Source: MGIIa-L3 sp038150305 (lineage in GTDB: Archaea > Thermoplasmatota > Poseidoniia > Poseidoniales > Poseidoniaceae). Taken from it: a stretch of 47,145 nt of DNA. Of the stretch, positions 1 to 8,237 are shown piece by piece. The stretch lies in contig JAYOTG010000014.1 in NCBI GenBank assembly GCA_038150305.1, forward strand, positions 1 through 47,145, in the 5' to 3' direction. A program made the position numbers and the translations under genes. A model generated the notes under the pieces. The model did not search any database, had not been told where the DNA came from, and worked only from the letters and a program-made list of their open reading frames with translations. Positions within the stretch are counted from its first letter, which is position 1. Every line of letters begins with the position of its first letter.

Positions 1-1
1 C

Positions 2-649
2 GGCTTCCAGGCCGGCCATGGCGGGGCGCTCTTCGACGCCAACGGCACGCCCACCCTGGACTCGAACGGCTCAGCCGAAGCGATGCAGTGGGTCATCGAC
101 CTGGAGCAGGTGCACGGTGTGGTCCAAACCGGCACCCAGACGGAGTCGATGAAGACGCAATTCCTCGGCGCGAAGGCGGCGATGATCGTCGACGGGCCGT
201 GGAATTGGGCGACCTACGAGGCCGGGAGGATCCCGCTCCAACAGACGCTCTTGCCCGCGGTGGCCGAGACCGGAGAGCGCGTGGCGCCGCTGGTGACCTA
301 CAAGGGCTGGTCCGTCTCGAAGCAGTCGCCAGAGAAGATCTGGGCGACCGAGTTGGCGCTGCACCTCTCCTCGATGGACGTGCAGCGCACCTTTGCTTCA
401 GAAACCTACACCTTGCCAACCCACGTGGACCTGTACGAGGACGCAGACATCGTCGAGAGCGACGTGCTGTCGGGCTTCCTCGACCAGTTGATGGTCGGCA
501 CGCCGGCCCCGACCACGCGCGCCATGGGCATGGTCTACGACCCGCTCGTGACCGCCTTCGAGAACGTCTACACCGGCGACATGACGGCCACCGAAGCGCT
601 TCGCCTGGCCGACGAAGCCCTCGAAGCCGACTTGGAGGCCGCGGCATGA
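2..649 (+). CDS. malE: Maltodextrin-binding protein, C-terminal part (left-truncated)
   Basis: This is the C-terminal 215 residues of an extracellular sugar-binding protein; its start lies left of the window and the frame is open from base 2. The segment MIVDGPWNWATYE matches the conserved 'INGPWAW' ligand-pocket strand of MalE-type family 1 solute-binding proteins, followed by a helical C-terminal lobe. The stop overlaps the next start (ATGA, 646-649), so it is translationally coupled to malF. Position ahead of malF, malG, malK and an amylase makes maltodextrin the likely ligand; the specificity is inferred from context. The N-terminal signal or lipobox cannot be seen here. Confidence 0.85.
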   Translation, partial: GFQAGHGGALFDANGTPTLDSNGSAEAMQWVIDLEQVHGVVQTGTQTESMKTQFLGAKAAMIVDGPWNWATYEAGRIPLQQTLLPAVAETGERVAPLVTYKGWSVSKQSPEKIWATELALHLSSMDVQRTFASETYTLPTHVDLYEDADIVESDVLSGFLDQLMVGTPAPTTRAMGMVYDPLVTAFENVYTGDMTATEALRLADEALEADLEAAA

Positions 650-2115
650 GGGTGTTCTGGGCCCTGGTGGGCGTCGTCCTGTTGGCCGGCACCGCGGCCG
701 CAGGCGCCACGAACCTCGTGGCCGACGGCAGCGTCGGGTACCGGCAGGCAAGCCTGTCGTGGGACATGGACGCCAGCGTGACGGTCGACGGAACGGTCCT
801 CGAGGTCTGGACGTCGAACGAGACCTTGCTCAACGCTTCCTCGGCCGAGGCGCATTCCACCTTCCTCGTTGGTCCAACCGAAGGTTTGGCCCAGCCCGAA
901 CCCGGTGCATGGTACGACGATTGTTCCCGCACCGTGGGCGGTGTTGAAGCTCCCGTGCATCGCTTGGACAACGGCACGGCCGTGCTGCCGGTGGGCACCA
1001 CGTCCGTCGCCTGCACCCTGACCGGTCTGGCCGCGGGAAGTGACGTGCATCTGGCCGTATGGACGATGGGCCCTGACGGGACAACGAACCTCTCAGCCTC
1101 CGTGCTGGCGACCACCTCGGTGGCGGACGTGCTGGCCGCGCCGCTGGACACCTCGCCCTACCTCTTCGCCATCGGCTCCATCGCGCTCAGCCTCATCGCG
1201 CTACTGAGCGTCTTGGCGTGGCGCGACCGTGTGGACGGGCGAACCAGCGCACGCGGCGCCCACCTCTATGTGGCCCCGGCCCTGCTGGCGCTGACGGTTC
1301 TGACCTTCTACCCGGTCATCTACGGCATGTGGCTCTCGCTGACCGACGCCGATCAGACCCGCCTTGGCGATCAGGCCTTCATCGGCCTCGCCAACTTTGC
1401 CGAGGTCTTCGCGACCTCCGGCTTCCTCCGCGTCACCGCCTTCACGCTGCTGTGGACGGTGGCCAACGTGGTGGCCCACATCGGGTTTGGTCTGCTGCTG
1501 GCGCTTCTGCTCAACGCCGCTGACCTGCGGGGACGCACGGTCTACCGCACAGTGCTGCTGCTGCCGTGGGCCATCCCGTCCTACATTTCGGTGCTCGTCT
1601 GGCGTGGTTTGTTCGAGCCGATGGGTGCCATCAACGACCTGTTGGGCACCGATCTGTACCTCTTGTCCGACGCAGGAGGAGCACGTTTGGCGGTGATTTT
1701 GGTCAACGTCTGGCTCGGGATTCCGTTCATGATGATGTCCATTTCCGGGGCCTTGCAAGGCCTTCCAAAGGACATGTACGAGGCGGCGAAGGTCGACGGC
1801 ATCGGCGCCTACGACCGCTTCCGTCACCTGACCTTGCCGAACCTGCGCAGCGCTCTGGTGCCCTTGTCGCTGCTCGGATTCATTTGGACGTTCAACATGT
1901 TCAACGTCATCTACCTGATGACCGACGGTGGACCGAACCTCGATTTTGACGGGCCGGGTTCCACGGACATCCTGATCACCTACGTTTACGACGTGGCCTT
2001 CCGTGACGGTGCCTACGGCGTTGCAGCGGCATGGTCCGTGGTCATCTTCCTGATGCTCGTCGCCTTCTCGTGGACCTACATGAAGCGGACCAACGCCACG
2101 GAGGCGGTCGCATGA
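646..2115 (+). CDS. malF: Maltodextrin ABC permease MalF with extra N-terminal extracellular domain
   Basis: This 489-residue inner permease subunit starts at the ATG inside the malE stop overlap. Residues 1-20 form a signal-anchor-like hydrophobic stretch. Residues about 21-165 look like a beta-rich extracellular domain with a Cys pair (WYDDC and VACTL) and a fibronectin-III-like turn (LTGLAAGSDVHLAVW). A membrane helix then leads into the usual MalF core (APALLALTVLTFYPVIYG). The ABC-coupling EAA motif is clear: YEAAKVDGIGAYDRFRHLTLP. It pairs with MalG and docks MalK. The N-terminal domain is unlike the E. coli MalF P2 loop, which lies between later helices; it may contact the binding protein or an extracellular glucan (inference). 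The open frame extends upstream to base 88, but that part only shadows malE. Confidence 0.9.
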   Translation: MRVFWALVGVVLLAGTAAAGATNLVADGSVGYRQASLSWDMDASVTVDGTVLEVWTSNETLLNASSAEAHSTFLVGPTEGLAQPEPGAWYDDCSRTVGGVEAPVHRLDNGTAVLPVGTTSVACTLTGLAAGSDVHLAVWTMGPDGTTNLSASVLATTSVADVLAAPLDTSPYLFAIGSIALSLIALLSVLAWRDRVDGRTSARGAHLYVAPALLALTVLTFYPVIYGMWLSLTDADQTRLGDQAFIGLANFAEVFATSGFLRVTAFTLLWTVANVVAHIGFGLLLALLLNAADLRGRTVYRTVLLLPWAIPSYISVLVWRGLFEPMGAINDLLGTDLYLLSDAGGARLAVILVNVWLGIPFMMMSISGALQGLPKDMYEAAKVDGIGAYDRFRHLTLPNLRSALVPLSLLGFIWTFNMFNVIYLMTDGGPNLDFDGPGSTDILITYVYDVAFRDGAYGVAAAWSVVIFLMLVAFSWTYMKRTNATEAVA

Positions 2116-3389
2116 GCGCGGTCAAGGCCATGCCCTCGCTGGGCGAGGACCTGGCGAAGCGGTGGTACGTGCCCCTCGAGGTTGAAACGCTGCGTCTCGT
2201 GCAGCCCGCGGTGGTGCTCATCAACGCGCTCGCGCTTGGCTTGGCCGTCCTGCGCGACAGCGGCGACGCGCGTCCTGTGGCCACCCTGCTCCTGTTCACC
2301 CATGCGGTGACCTGGATCCTGTTGCGCGAGCTGGTCGCGGGGCGGCGCGGATTGCGTGACGGGTTGCTGTTGAGCGCCGGCATCACCTTGGCGCTGTCCG
2401 TCTGGGCGCACATGCTCGGACCTGACCTGTGGGTGGACCGTTGGTTCGGCCTCTGGTCCATCGCGCCGGCCGGCCTCGTCATGTGGAACCTGTCCACGCC
2501 CGTCGTGGCCCACTGGTGCACGGGCCGCTTGTCCACCGCCGGTGCGGAGATGGGTCTGGCCCGAAACCGCCAACTTCGCGGGCGCACAGAAGCGGCGTTG
2601 CGTCACGTGGCGCTCGTGCACGCCTGTGCGCTGGTCGTGCTTCCACTGCTGTGGATCCTCGACGTGGCGCTGTCGCCAGGCAACGCGCTTGGCGGTGGCT
2701 TCCTCGATGCGGTGACCGGTGAGCACTTCCAGAAGATGCTGACCAGCGAATCCTTCTGGGTCTGGACGCGCAATTCGGTCATCGTTTCCGTGGGCACGAC
2801 CTTGCTCGGCTTGGCGCTGGCCATCCCCGCAGGCTACGCCTTCAGCCGCTTCAAATTCCGCGGCCGCGACCCGGCGATGTTCGCCTTCCTGCTGGTCCAA
2901 ATGTTCCCCGGCGTCATCATCCTCGTGCCCTATTTCCTCGTCATGAAGGCCCTCGGATTGCTGAACACGTCGTTCGGTCTGATCCTCGCCTACTCCGTCA
3001 CGGCCCTGCCGCTGTGCGTATGGATGCTCAAGGGCTTCTTCGACACCGTGCCGCGGGAACTCGAAGAGGCGGCGCTGATGGACGGATGCTCGCAAACCCA
3101 AGTCTTCTGGAAGATCGTCCTGCCCCTCTCGCTGCCCGCGGTCGCGGTGACGGCCCTCTTCTCTTTCCTCGCGGCGTGGAATGAGTTCCTGCTCGCGCTG
3201 ACCTTCAACACGAGCGAATCGATGTACACCTTGCCGGTCGGTTTGGCTTCACTGATCTCCTCGACCGGTCAGGCATGGGGCGACTTCGCCGCCGCGTCCT
3301 TGCTGGTCAGCCTGCCCGTGGTGGTGCTGTTCATTGTCTTCCAACGCTTCCTCATCGAGGGATTGAGCGCAGGCGGAGTCAAGGGGTGA
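2112..3389 (+). CDS. malG: Maltodextrin ABC permease MalG with N-terminal membrane extension
   Basis: The 425-residue second permease subunit starts at the ATG overlapping the malF stop by 4 bp. Residues about 215-425 are a standard MalG: a helix with TRNSVIVSVGTTLLGLALA, the EAA motif LEEAALMDGCSQTQVFWKIVLP, and the typical end GLSAGGVKG. Family members are usually about 280-300 residues. The first roughly 180 residues here are extra and contain about four hydrophobic helices (around residues 28-50, 55-75, 82-103 and 115-135) joined by Arg-rich loops. I do not recognise this extension. It may stabilise the permease or replace a missing partner. The assignment of the core is firm; the role of the extension is unknown. 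Confidence 0.9.
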   Translation: MSAVKAMPSLGEDLAKRWYVPLEVETLRLVQPAVVLINALALGLAVLRDSGDARPVATLLLFTHAVTWILLRELVAGRRGLRDGLLLSAGITLALSVWAHMLGPDLWVDRWFGLWSIAPAGLVMWNLSTPVVAHWCTGRLSTAGAEMGLARNRQLRGRTEAALRHVALVHACALVVLPLLWILDVALSPGNALGGGFLDAVTGEHFQKMLTSESFWVWTRNSVIVSVGTTLLGLALAIPAGYAFSRFKFRGRDPAMFAFLLVQMFPGVIILVPYFLVMKALGLLNTSFGLILAYSVTALPLCVWMLKGFFDTVPRELEEAALMDGCSQTQVFWKIVLPLSLPAVAVTALFSFLAAWNEFLLALTFNTSESMYTLPVGLASLISSTGQAWGDFAAASLLVSLPVVVLFIVFQRFLIEGLSAGGVKG

Positions 3390-3393
3390 TACG

Positions 3394-4173
3394 ATGGTGA
3401 ACGTGACTTTCAGTGGAGTAACCAAGCGATACGACGACGGATTCGAAGCGGTGCAGGGGCTGAACCTCGAGGTCGAGGACGGTGAATTCCTTGTCTTGCT
3501 CGGCCCGTCCGGCTGCGGCAAGTCGACCACGCTCCGCATGCTGGCCGGCCTCGAAGACGTCACCAAGGGCGAGATCGCCATCGGTGGAGCGCGCGTCAAC
3601 GATCTGCCTCCCGGCGCACGCGGCATCGGGATGGTCTTCCAATCCTACGCGCTGTACCCGCACATGAGCGTCGCCGACAACCTCGCCTTCGGCCTGCGCA
3701 TGACCAAGGGCGAGGAGAAACCCAGCGACGATGATCTCCAATGGCGCGTCGCGGAAACCGCCGACATGCTCGGCTTGACCGCTGAGCTCGACAAGCGCCC
3801 AAAGCAACTCTCTGGCGGCCAGCGGCAGCGCGTGGCCCTCGGCCGCGCCCTCATCAAGCGGCCCAAGGTGCTCCTCATGGACGAACCGCTCTCCAACCTA
3901 GACGCGGAACTGCGCCACCAGATGCGAGCGCGCATCCGCGCCCTTCACGATGAGTTGGGCATGACCACGGTCTACGTGACTCACGACCAGATTGAGGCCA
4001 TGACCTTGGCCGACCGCATCGCCGTGCTGGACGGTGGCGTGCTGCAGCAGCACGGTCCACCCATGGACGTCTACCGGAACCCCGCCAACGATTTTGTCAA
4101 GGGCTTCCTGTGCGCTCATTTGGACGACATGGTCAGCACAGCCAACAGCCTGTTCGGAGGTGACGAGGAATGA
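3394..4173 (+). CDS. malK: Short MalK-like sugar ABC ATPase without regulatory domain
   Basis: A 259-residue ABC ATPase of the CUT1 sugar type that energises MalFG. Visible motifs are Walker A GPSGCGKSTT, Q-loop FQSYALYPHMSV, signature LSGGQRQRVALGRAL, Walker B VLLMDEPLSNLD and the switch His in VYVTHDQIEAM. MalK/UgpC proteins are normally about 360-380 residues with a C-terminal TOBE/OB regulatory domain; this one stops soon after the nucleotide-binding domain, at GFLCAHLDDMVSTANSLFG. Stop and downstream start overlap (ATGA), so a natural end is more likely than a frameshift. GGGGTGAT just before the ATG, partly within malG, is the ribosome-binding site. Lack of the domain implies loss of the regulatory contacts known for E. 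coli MalK (inference). Confidence 0.9.
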   Translation: MVNVTFSGVTKRYDDGFEAVQGLNLEVEDGEFLVLLGPSGCGKSTTLRMLAGLEDVTKGEIAIGGARVNDLPPGARGIGMVFQSYALYPHMSVADNLAFGLRMTKGEEKPSDDDLQWRVAETADMLGLTAELDKRPKQLSGGQRQRVALGRALIKRPKVLLMDEPLSNLDAELRHQMRARIRALHDELGMTTVYVTHDQIEAMTLADRIAVLDGGVLQQHGPPMDVYRNPANDFVKGFLCAHLDDMVSTANSLFGGDEE

Positions 4174-6956
4174 ACCGCTCAACCGTGCCCGTACTCGTGC
4201 TGCTGATCTTCGCCTTCGCTTCGGCCTCGCCGATGCTGCAAAGCGTGGAGGCCGACGCCTCCACCGCCGTGCGCCAGCGTGCACAGGCTCACGTGTTCGA
4301 ATGGAGCGGCAACGCGAGCAACGTCAGCGTCCACGGCGAATGGGACGGATGGGCGGCCGGCACACCGCTCATCGAAACCGCCCCCGACCAGTGGTCTGTG
4401 GACATGGCCTTGGCGCCTGGTATGTACTGCTACAAGTTCGTCATCGACGACGTCTGGACCATGGACGAGGCCAACCCCTACACTGGATATTGTGGGGTGA
4501 CGGAGAACTCCGTGGCCCGCGTGGCCAACGCCACGCTTCCAATGTTCAGCGCCACCATCGAAGATGACGTGCTGACCGTGTTGTGGCATGCCGGCACCTC
4601 TGGCGCGGGCCCATCGGGCACGCCGACCGCCCTGGCTGGAGCGGCATGGAACGCAACCACGTGGACGTGGACGCTCGACCTTGCCGGCTTGGCTGACGGG
4701 AAGCATACGCTGCACCTCGAAGGAAGCGCCGATGACGGTGTGGTGGCTGAGGACCTTCTGCTGCCCTTCTGGCGCGGGGCGGGTGCCGACTTCGTGTGGG
4801 ACGACGCGCTGATCTACATGCTGATGACCGACCGCTTCGTCAACGGCAACGCCAGCAACGACCCTGCGCCTTTGCCCAACGCGGCCCAAGGGGCCGACTG
4901 GATGGGCGGTGACTTCGCGGGGGTGACCGCTCACATCGAAGCGGGGACCTTCACCGATCTCGGCGTGAACGCGCTCTGGCTGACGCCCTTCAACACCGCC
5001 GCAAACGGCACGGGCCTGGCGGCCGACGGCGTGCACGAAGTCTCCGCCTTCCACGGCTACTGGCCAGTGGAGCCGCGCGGCGTGGACCCACGCTTGGGCA
5101 CGCCAGAGGAGCTCGAGACGTTGGTGGACGCTGCGCACGCCGCAGGCATCCGCGTGCTTGGCGACTTTGTGGTCAACCACGTGCACGAGGACCACCCCTA
5201 CCACGACGACCATCCCGAGTGGTTCAACTCCGGTTGCATCTGCGGCGAAGCGAATTGCGACTGGACCGAGCACCGGCTCGAGTGCCTCTTCCGTGACTAC
5301 ATGCCGGACGTGAACTGGAAGCAACGCAACGCCTCCGAGGCGATGATTGAGGACGTGTTGTGGTGGATGGAAACCTTCGACCTCGACGGAGGTCGCATCG
5401 ACGCGGTCAAGCACGTCGATGACCTCGCCATCACCAACCTCGCCGTGCGCATCAACGAGCGCTTCGAAACGGTGGGGACGGACATGTACCTCAAGGGCGA
5501 GACCGCAATGGGTTGGGCCGGCCACGACCTGGCCGCCAACGCCAACGAATACGGGACGATCAACCGCTACATCGGTGAACACCAGCTCGACGGTCAAGCC
5601 GACTTCGTGCTCTACCACGCGACCTCAAACCGCGTGTTCACCGGCGGCGAGGAAGACTACATGCACCTCGATTACTGGACGGCCCGCAGCCAAGACCAGT
5701 ACGTGGACGGTGCGGTCATGGTGCCCTTCGTCGGCAGCCACGACGTCTCTCGCTTTGCCTCGCGCGCCGACCCCGGCACGGCCGACGAGTGGAACCAGTG
5801 GGCCGAGCAAGGCCTTCCGGGCCAGCCCGGCACCGACGAGCCCTATGCCGCCTCCCTGCAGGCCCATGCTTGGTTGCTGACCATTCCCGGCGCACCAATG
5901 ATCTACATGGGCGACGAATACGGCGAGTACGGCGGAGCCGATCCCGACAACCGTCACATGTGGCGCAACGCCACCGAGCGCAACAACCGTGAGCAGCACC
6001 TGCACGAGAACATCAGCGCCATCGGGCAGGTTCGGGCCGAATCGGAAGCCCTGCGGCGCGGCGGATACGCTTCGGTTCACAGCACACCGGACGTGCTCGT
6101 CTATCAGCGCGCCACGGCAGACGCCTCAAGCCTCGTCGGACTCAACCGAGGTGCAACGGCCAGCACCGTGACCTTGGACGCCGTGTACGCAGACCATGCG
6201 GTCGTGTTTGGTTCGGCCGCCTTCGATGCGACCAACCTGACCTTGGAGGTCCCCGCTGGAAGCGCGGTCATCCTGTCCAACGAGAGCGTCTTTGCCACCA
6301 ACGAGACAGGAAACGAAACCCAGCCCGTCGATGTTCCTGGATGCACCGATGCGGGTGCAGACAACCACAACCCGGCCGCTACGGTGGACGACGGCTCCTG
6401 CACCTACCCGTCCGTTGACGTCTCCGGATGCACCGACCCTGCGGCCGAGAACCATGATGCCGCTGCGACGGTGGACAACGGCTCGTGCACCTACCCGCCC
6501 GTCGATGTCCCTGGATGCACGGACACCAACGCCACCAATTTCGACGGCAGCGCGACGAGTGACGATGGATCTTGCACCTACCCGCCCGTCGATGTCCCCG
6601 GATGCACGGACACCAACGCCACCAATCACAACGCCAACGCGACGACGGATGATGGGTCGTGCACCTACCCGCCAGCAGAAGTACCGGGCTGCATGGACGC
6701 GAACGCCACCAATTTCGACGCCAATGCAACGGTGGATGACGCATCGTGCGCCTTCTCCGACCCGAGCGCAACGCCTGATGGAAACCAAACCGATGGTGAG
6801 GACAACGTCACGCCAATCGATCCCGCTGAACCGAGCGAACGGGACAACAGCGCCATGGCGGACCTTCTCGGCTCGCTGGGCACCGTGGGCGGTGCCTTGC
6901 TGCTCGGCCTTGTCCTGATGGGGCTGTCCTGGGCCATTCGGCGCACGGCCTCATGA
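4170..6956 (+). CDS. Secreted, membrane-anchored GH13 alpha-amylase with Cys repeats
   Basis: A 928-residue exo-acting glucan hydrolase, last gene of the mal operon (ATGA overlap with malK). Order of parts: signal peptide (1-28); CBM48-like starch-binding/E-set domain (about 42-112, AHVFEWSGNASNVSVHGEWDG... style); GH13 barrel from about 205. GH13 regions seen: I DFVVNH; II GGRIDAVKH with the nucleophile Asp; III KGETAMGW with the acid/base Glu; IV FVGSHD, where the usual Asn before His-Asp is Ser. After the barrel comes a beta domain, then five 29-residue Cys repeats (about 720-863), an acidic linker and one C-terminal helix (GGALLLGLVLMGLSWAI) ending RRTAS. It should act on starch or glycogen-like polymer outside the cell and feed MalEFGK. 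Its last 6 bp overlap the convergent malQ end. Confidence 0.9.
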   Translation: MNRSTVPVLVLLIFAFASASPMLQSVEADASTAVRQRAQAHVFEWSGNASNVSVHGEWDGWAAGTPLIETAPDQWSVDMALAPGMYCYKFVIDDVWTMDEANPYTGYCGVTENSVARVANATLPMFSATIEDDVLTVLWHAGTSGAGPSGTPTALAGAAWNATTWTWTLDLAGLADGKHTLHLEGSADDGVVAEDLLLPFWRGAGADFVWDDALIYMLMTDRFVNGNASNDPAPLPNAAQGADWMGGDFAGVTAHIEAGTFTDLGVNALWLTPFNTAANGTGLAADGVHEVSAFHGYWPVEPRGVDPRLGTPEELETLVDAAHAAGIRVLGDFVVNHVHEDHPYHDDHPEWFNSGCICGEANCDWTEHRLECLFRDYMPDVNWKQRNASEAMIEDVLWWMETFDLDGGRIDAVKHVDDLAITNLAVRINERFETVGTDMYLKGETAMGWAGHDLAANANEYGTINRYIGEHQLDGQADFVLYHATSNRVFTGGEEDYMHLDYWTARSQDQYVDGAVMVPFVGSHDVSRFASRADPGTADEWNQWAEQGLPGQPGTDEPYAASLQAHAWLLTIPGAPMIYMGDEYGEYGGADPDNRHMWRNATERNNREQHLHENISAIGQVRAESEALRRGGYASVHSTPDVLVYQRATADASSLVGLNRGATASTVTLDAVYADHAVVFGSAAFDATNLTLEVPAGSAVILSNESVFATNETGNETQPVDVPGCTDAGADNHNPAATVDDGSCTYPSVDVSGCTDPAAENHDAAATVDNGSCTYPPVDVPGCTDTNATNFDGSATSDDGSCTYPPVDVPGCTDTNATNHNANATTDDGSCTYPPAEVPGCMDANATNFDANATVDDASCAFSDPSATPDGNQTDGEDNVTPIDPAEPSERDNSAMADLLGSLGTVGGALLLGLVLMGLSWAIRRTAS
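6330..6758 (+). repeat. Five tandem 87-bp units (29-residue Cys repeat) in the amylase
   Basis: The first Cys codons of the five units start at 6342, 6429, 6516, 6603 and 6690, an exact 87-nt period. Each unit reads roughly PGCTD-x2-AxN-x4-AT-x-DDGSCTYPxVDV, with a second Cys 19 residues after the first. Units 3 and 4 are nearly identical at DNA level, suggesting recent duplication. The type (GCxDxxAxNxxxxAxxDDGSC) recurs in secreted proteins of marine microbes. Disulfide bonding and Asp-based calcium binding are plausible but inferred. It acts as a stalk between the barrel and the membrane helix. Confidence 0.9.
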
Positions 6957-8228
6957 CGGGCGATGAGCGGCCACGGCCGCACGGAAGTGCGTGACGTCTG
7001 GCCTTTCGAGGTCAGGCCATGCGAAACGCCACGTCCAATTCCCATCGACCGTTCCTGGGATGTTCATCCGTGCCTCGCTGCCGAGCCCCAAGACGTCCTG
7101 AAGCGGAACGACGGCAAGGCAGGCCGGAGAAGCAAGAGCATCGCGCAGGACGTCCTGCAACGGACGCTGTCCCCAGCCGACCGTGGTGTCGTTGTCGTGC
7201 GTGCCGGTGTACACCACGGTGTTCTCGGTGTGGTGCTCTAGGCGGTGGGGGTTCGTCGGCTGCTCGTCAGCAAAATGCAGCACGGCCATGCCTGGCAACC
7301 CGTGACGGTCACGCAGCTCGAGCACGCTCTGGGGGATGATGCCGAGGTCCTCGGCCACGAGATGCTTGCCCTCCGGGGCCCGAATGGCCTCGAGGAGGGC
7401 ATCGCCCGGGCCCGGCGTCCAAGCGCCATCGCGGGCCGTGGGGTGGTCGGCAGGAATGGCCCACGCAGAATCGACGGCGCGGAAGTGGTCGATGCGCACC
7501 ACGTCAAAGAGATCGAACATGCGCTGCATGCGCCGGCGCCACCACGCGAACGCCTCGTCCTTGTGCGTGTTCCAGTCATACAGCGGCGTGCCCCAGCGCT
7601 GACCGTCTTCAGAGAAGTAATCCGGCGGAACGCCGGACACGACGGTTGGCTCGCCCGATGCGTCGAGCAAGAAGCGGTCGGGCGCCGCCCACACGTCCGC
7701 CGAATCATGGGCGACAAAGAACGGGATGTCGCCGAAGAGCTGAATCTCGTGGGCTGAGGCCGCGTCCCGCATCCGTCTCCAATCGCGGTTGAATTGGGCC
7801 TGTTCACGCACCACGTCATGGATGGCCGCCGCGTGTTCCGCGTCGAGACGAGCCATGGCTTCGGGCTCACGGTCGCGAAGCGGTGCCGGCCACGCCGTCC
7901 AGGGCGCGCCGCCTTGCTGATGTTTCAGTACGGTGAACCGGGCCACGTCGAGGGCCCAGTCGCCCTCGGCCGTGAGGAAGGTACTCACCTCCTCATCCGT
8001 AACCGCCTCGCCCGCCGGGTCGATCAGGGCCGACCATCCGGCGAACGCGGAAGGGGCTGCGTAAGGGCTGCCGTGTGGGTCGGGTGGATGAATCGGAAGC
8101 ATCTGCCAGACGCCGACGCCCATGCCTTGCAAGGTTTCGAGGAAGCGATGCGCACCGTCGTGACCGAGATGGGGCGCGGGCAGACTGGTCAGGTGACAAA
8201 GGATGCCGGTGCGCCGCTGACCGAGCAT
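6951..8228 (-). CDS. malQ: 4-alpha-glucanotransferase (GH77, amylomaltase)
   Basis: A 425-residue cytoplasmic disproportionating enzyme that transfers alpha-1,4-glucan segments and releases glucose. GH77 hallmarks are GILCHLTSLPAPHLG at the N-terminus, nucleophile Asp in VVRIDHFRA, acid/base Glu in HLVAEDLGII and the third Asp in YTGTHDNDTT. It is shorter than the roughly 500 residues common in bacterial MalQ, within the range of compact amylomaltases. Start ATG at 8228 is preceded by GAGGTGG, which overlaps the glgP stop, so the two genes form an operon with a 9-bp gap. With GlgP it degrades imported maltodextrins. Confidence 0.93.
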   Translation of the reverse strand: MLGQRRTGILCHLTSLPAPHLGHDGAHRFLETLQGMGVGVWQMLPIHPPDPHGSPYAAPSAFAGWSALIDPAGEAVTDEEVSTFLTAEGDWALDVARFTVLKHQQGGAPWTAWPAPLRDREPEAMARLDAEHAAAIHDVVREQAQFNRDWRRMRDAASAHEIQLFGDIPFFVAHDSADVWAAPDRFLLDASGEPTVVSGVPPDYFSEDGQRWGTPLYDWNTHKDEAFAWWRRRMQRMFDLFDVVRIDHFRAVDSAWAIPADHPTARDGAWTPGPGDALLEAIRAPEGKHLVAEDLGIIPQSVLELRDRHGLPGMAVLHFADEQPTNPHRLEHHTENTVVYTGTHDNDTTVGWGQRPLQDVLRDALASPACLAVVPLQDVLGLGSEARMNIPGTVDGNWTWRFAWPDLERPDVTHFRAAVAAHRPS

Positions 8229-8237
8229 CGGGCCACC

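Noticed and set aside
88..645. Open frame continuing upstream of malF
   Set aside because: It lies fully inside malE in another frame and reads as Arg/Gly/Pro-rich shadow sequence; the ATG at 646 starts the recognisable protein.
4179..5618. 479-codon open frame antisense to the amylase
   Set aside because: High GC content creates long antisense frames; composition is His/Val-rich without motifs, and the plus-strand frame carries clear GH13 motifs.
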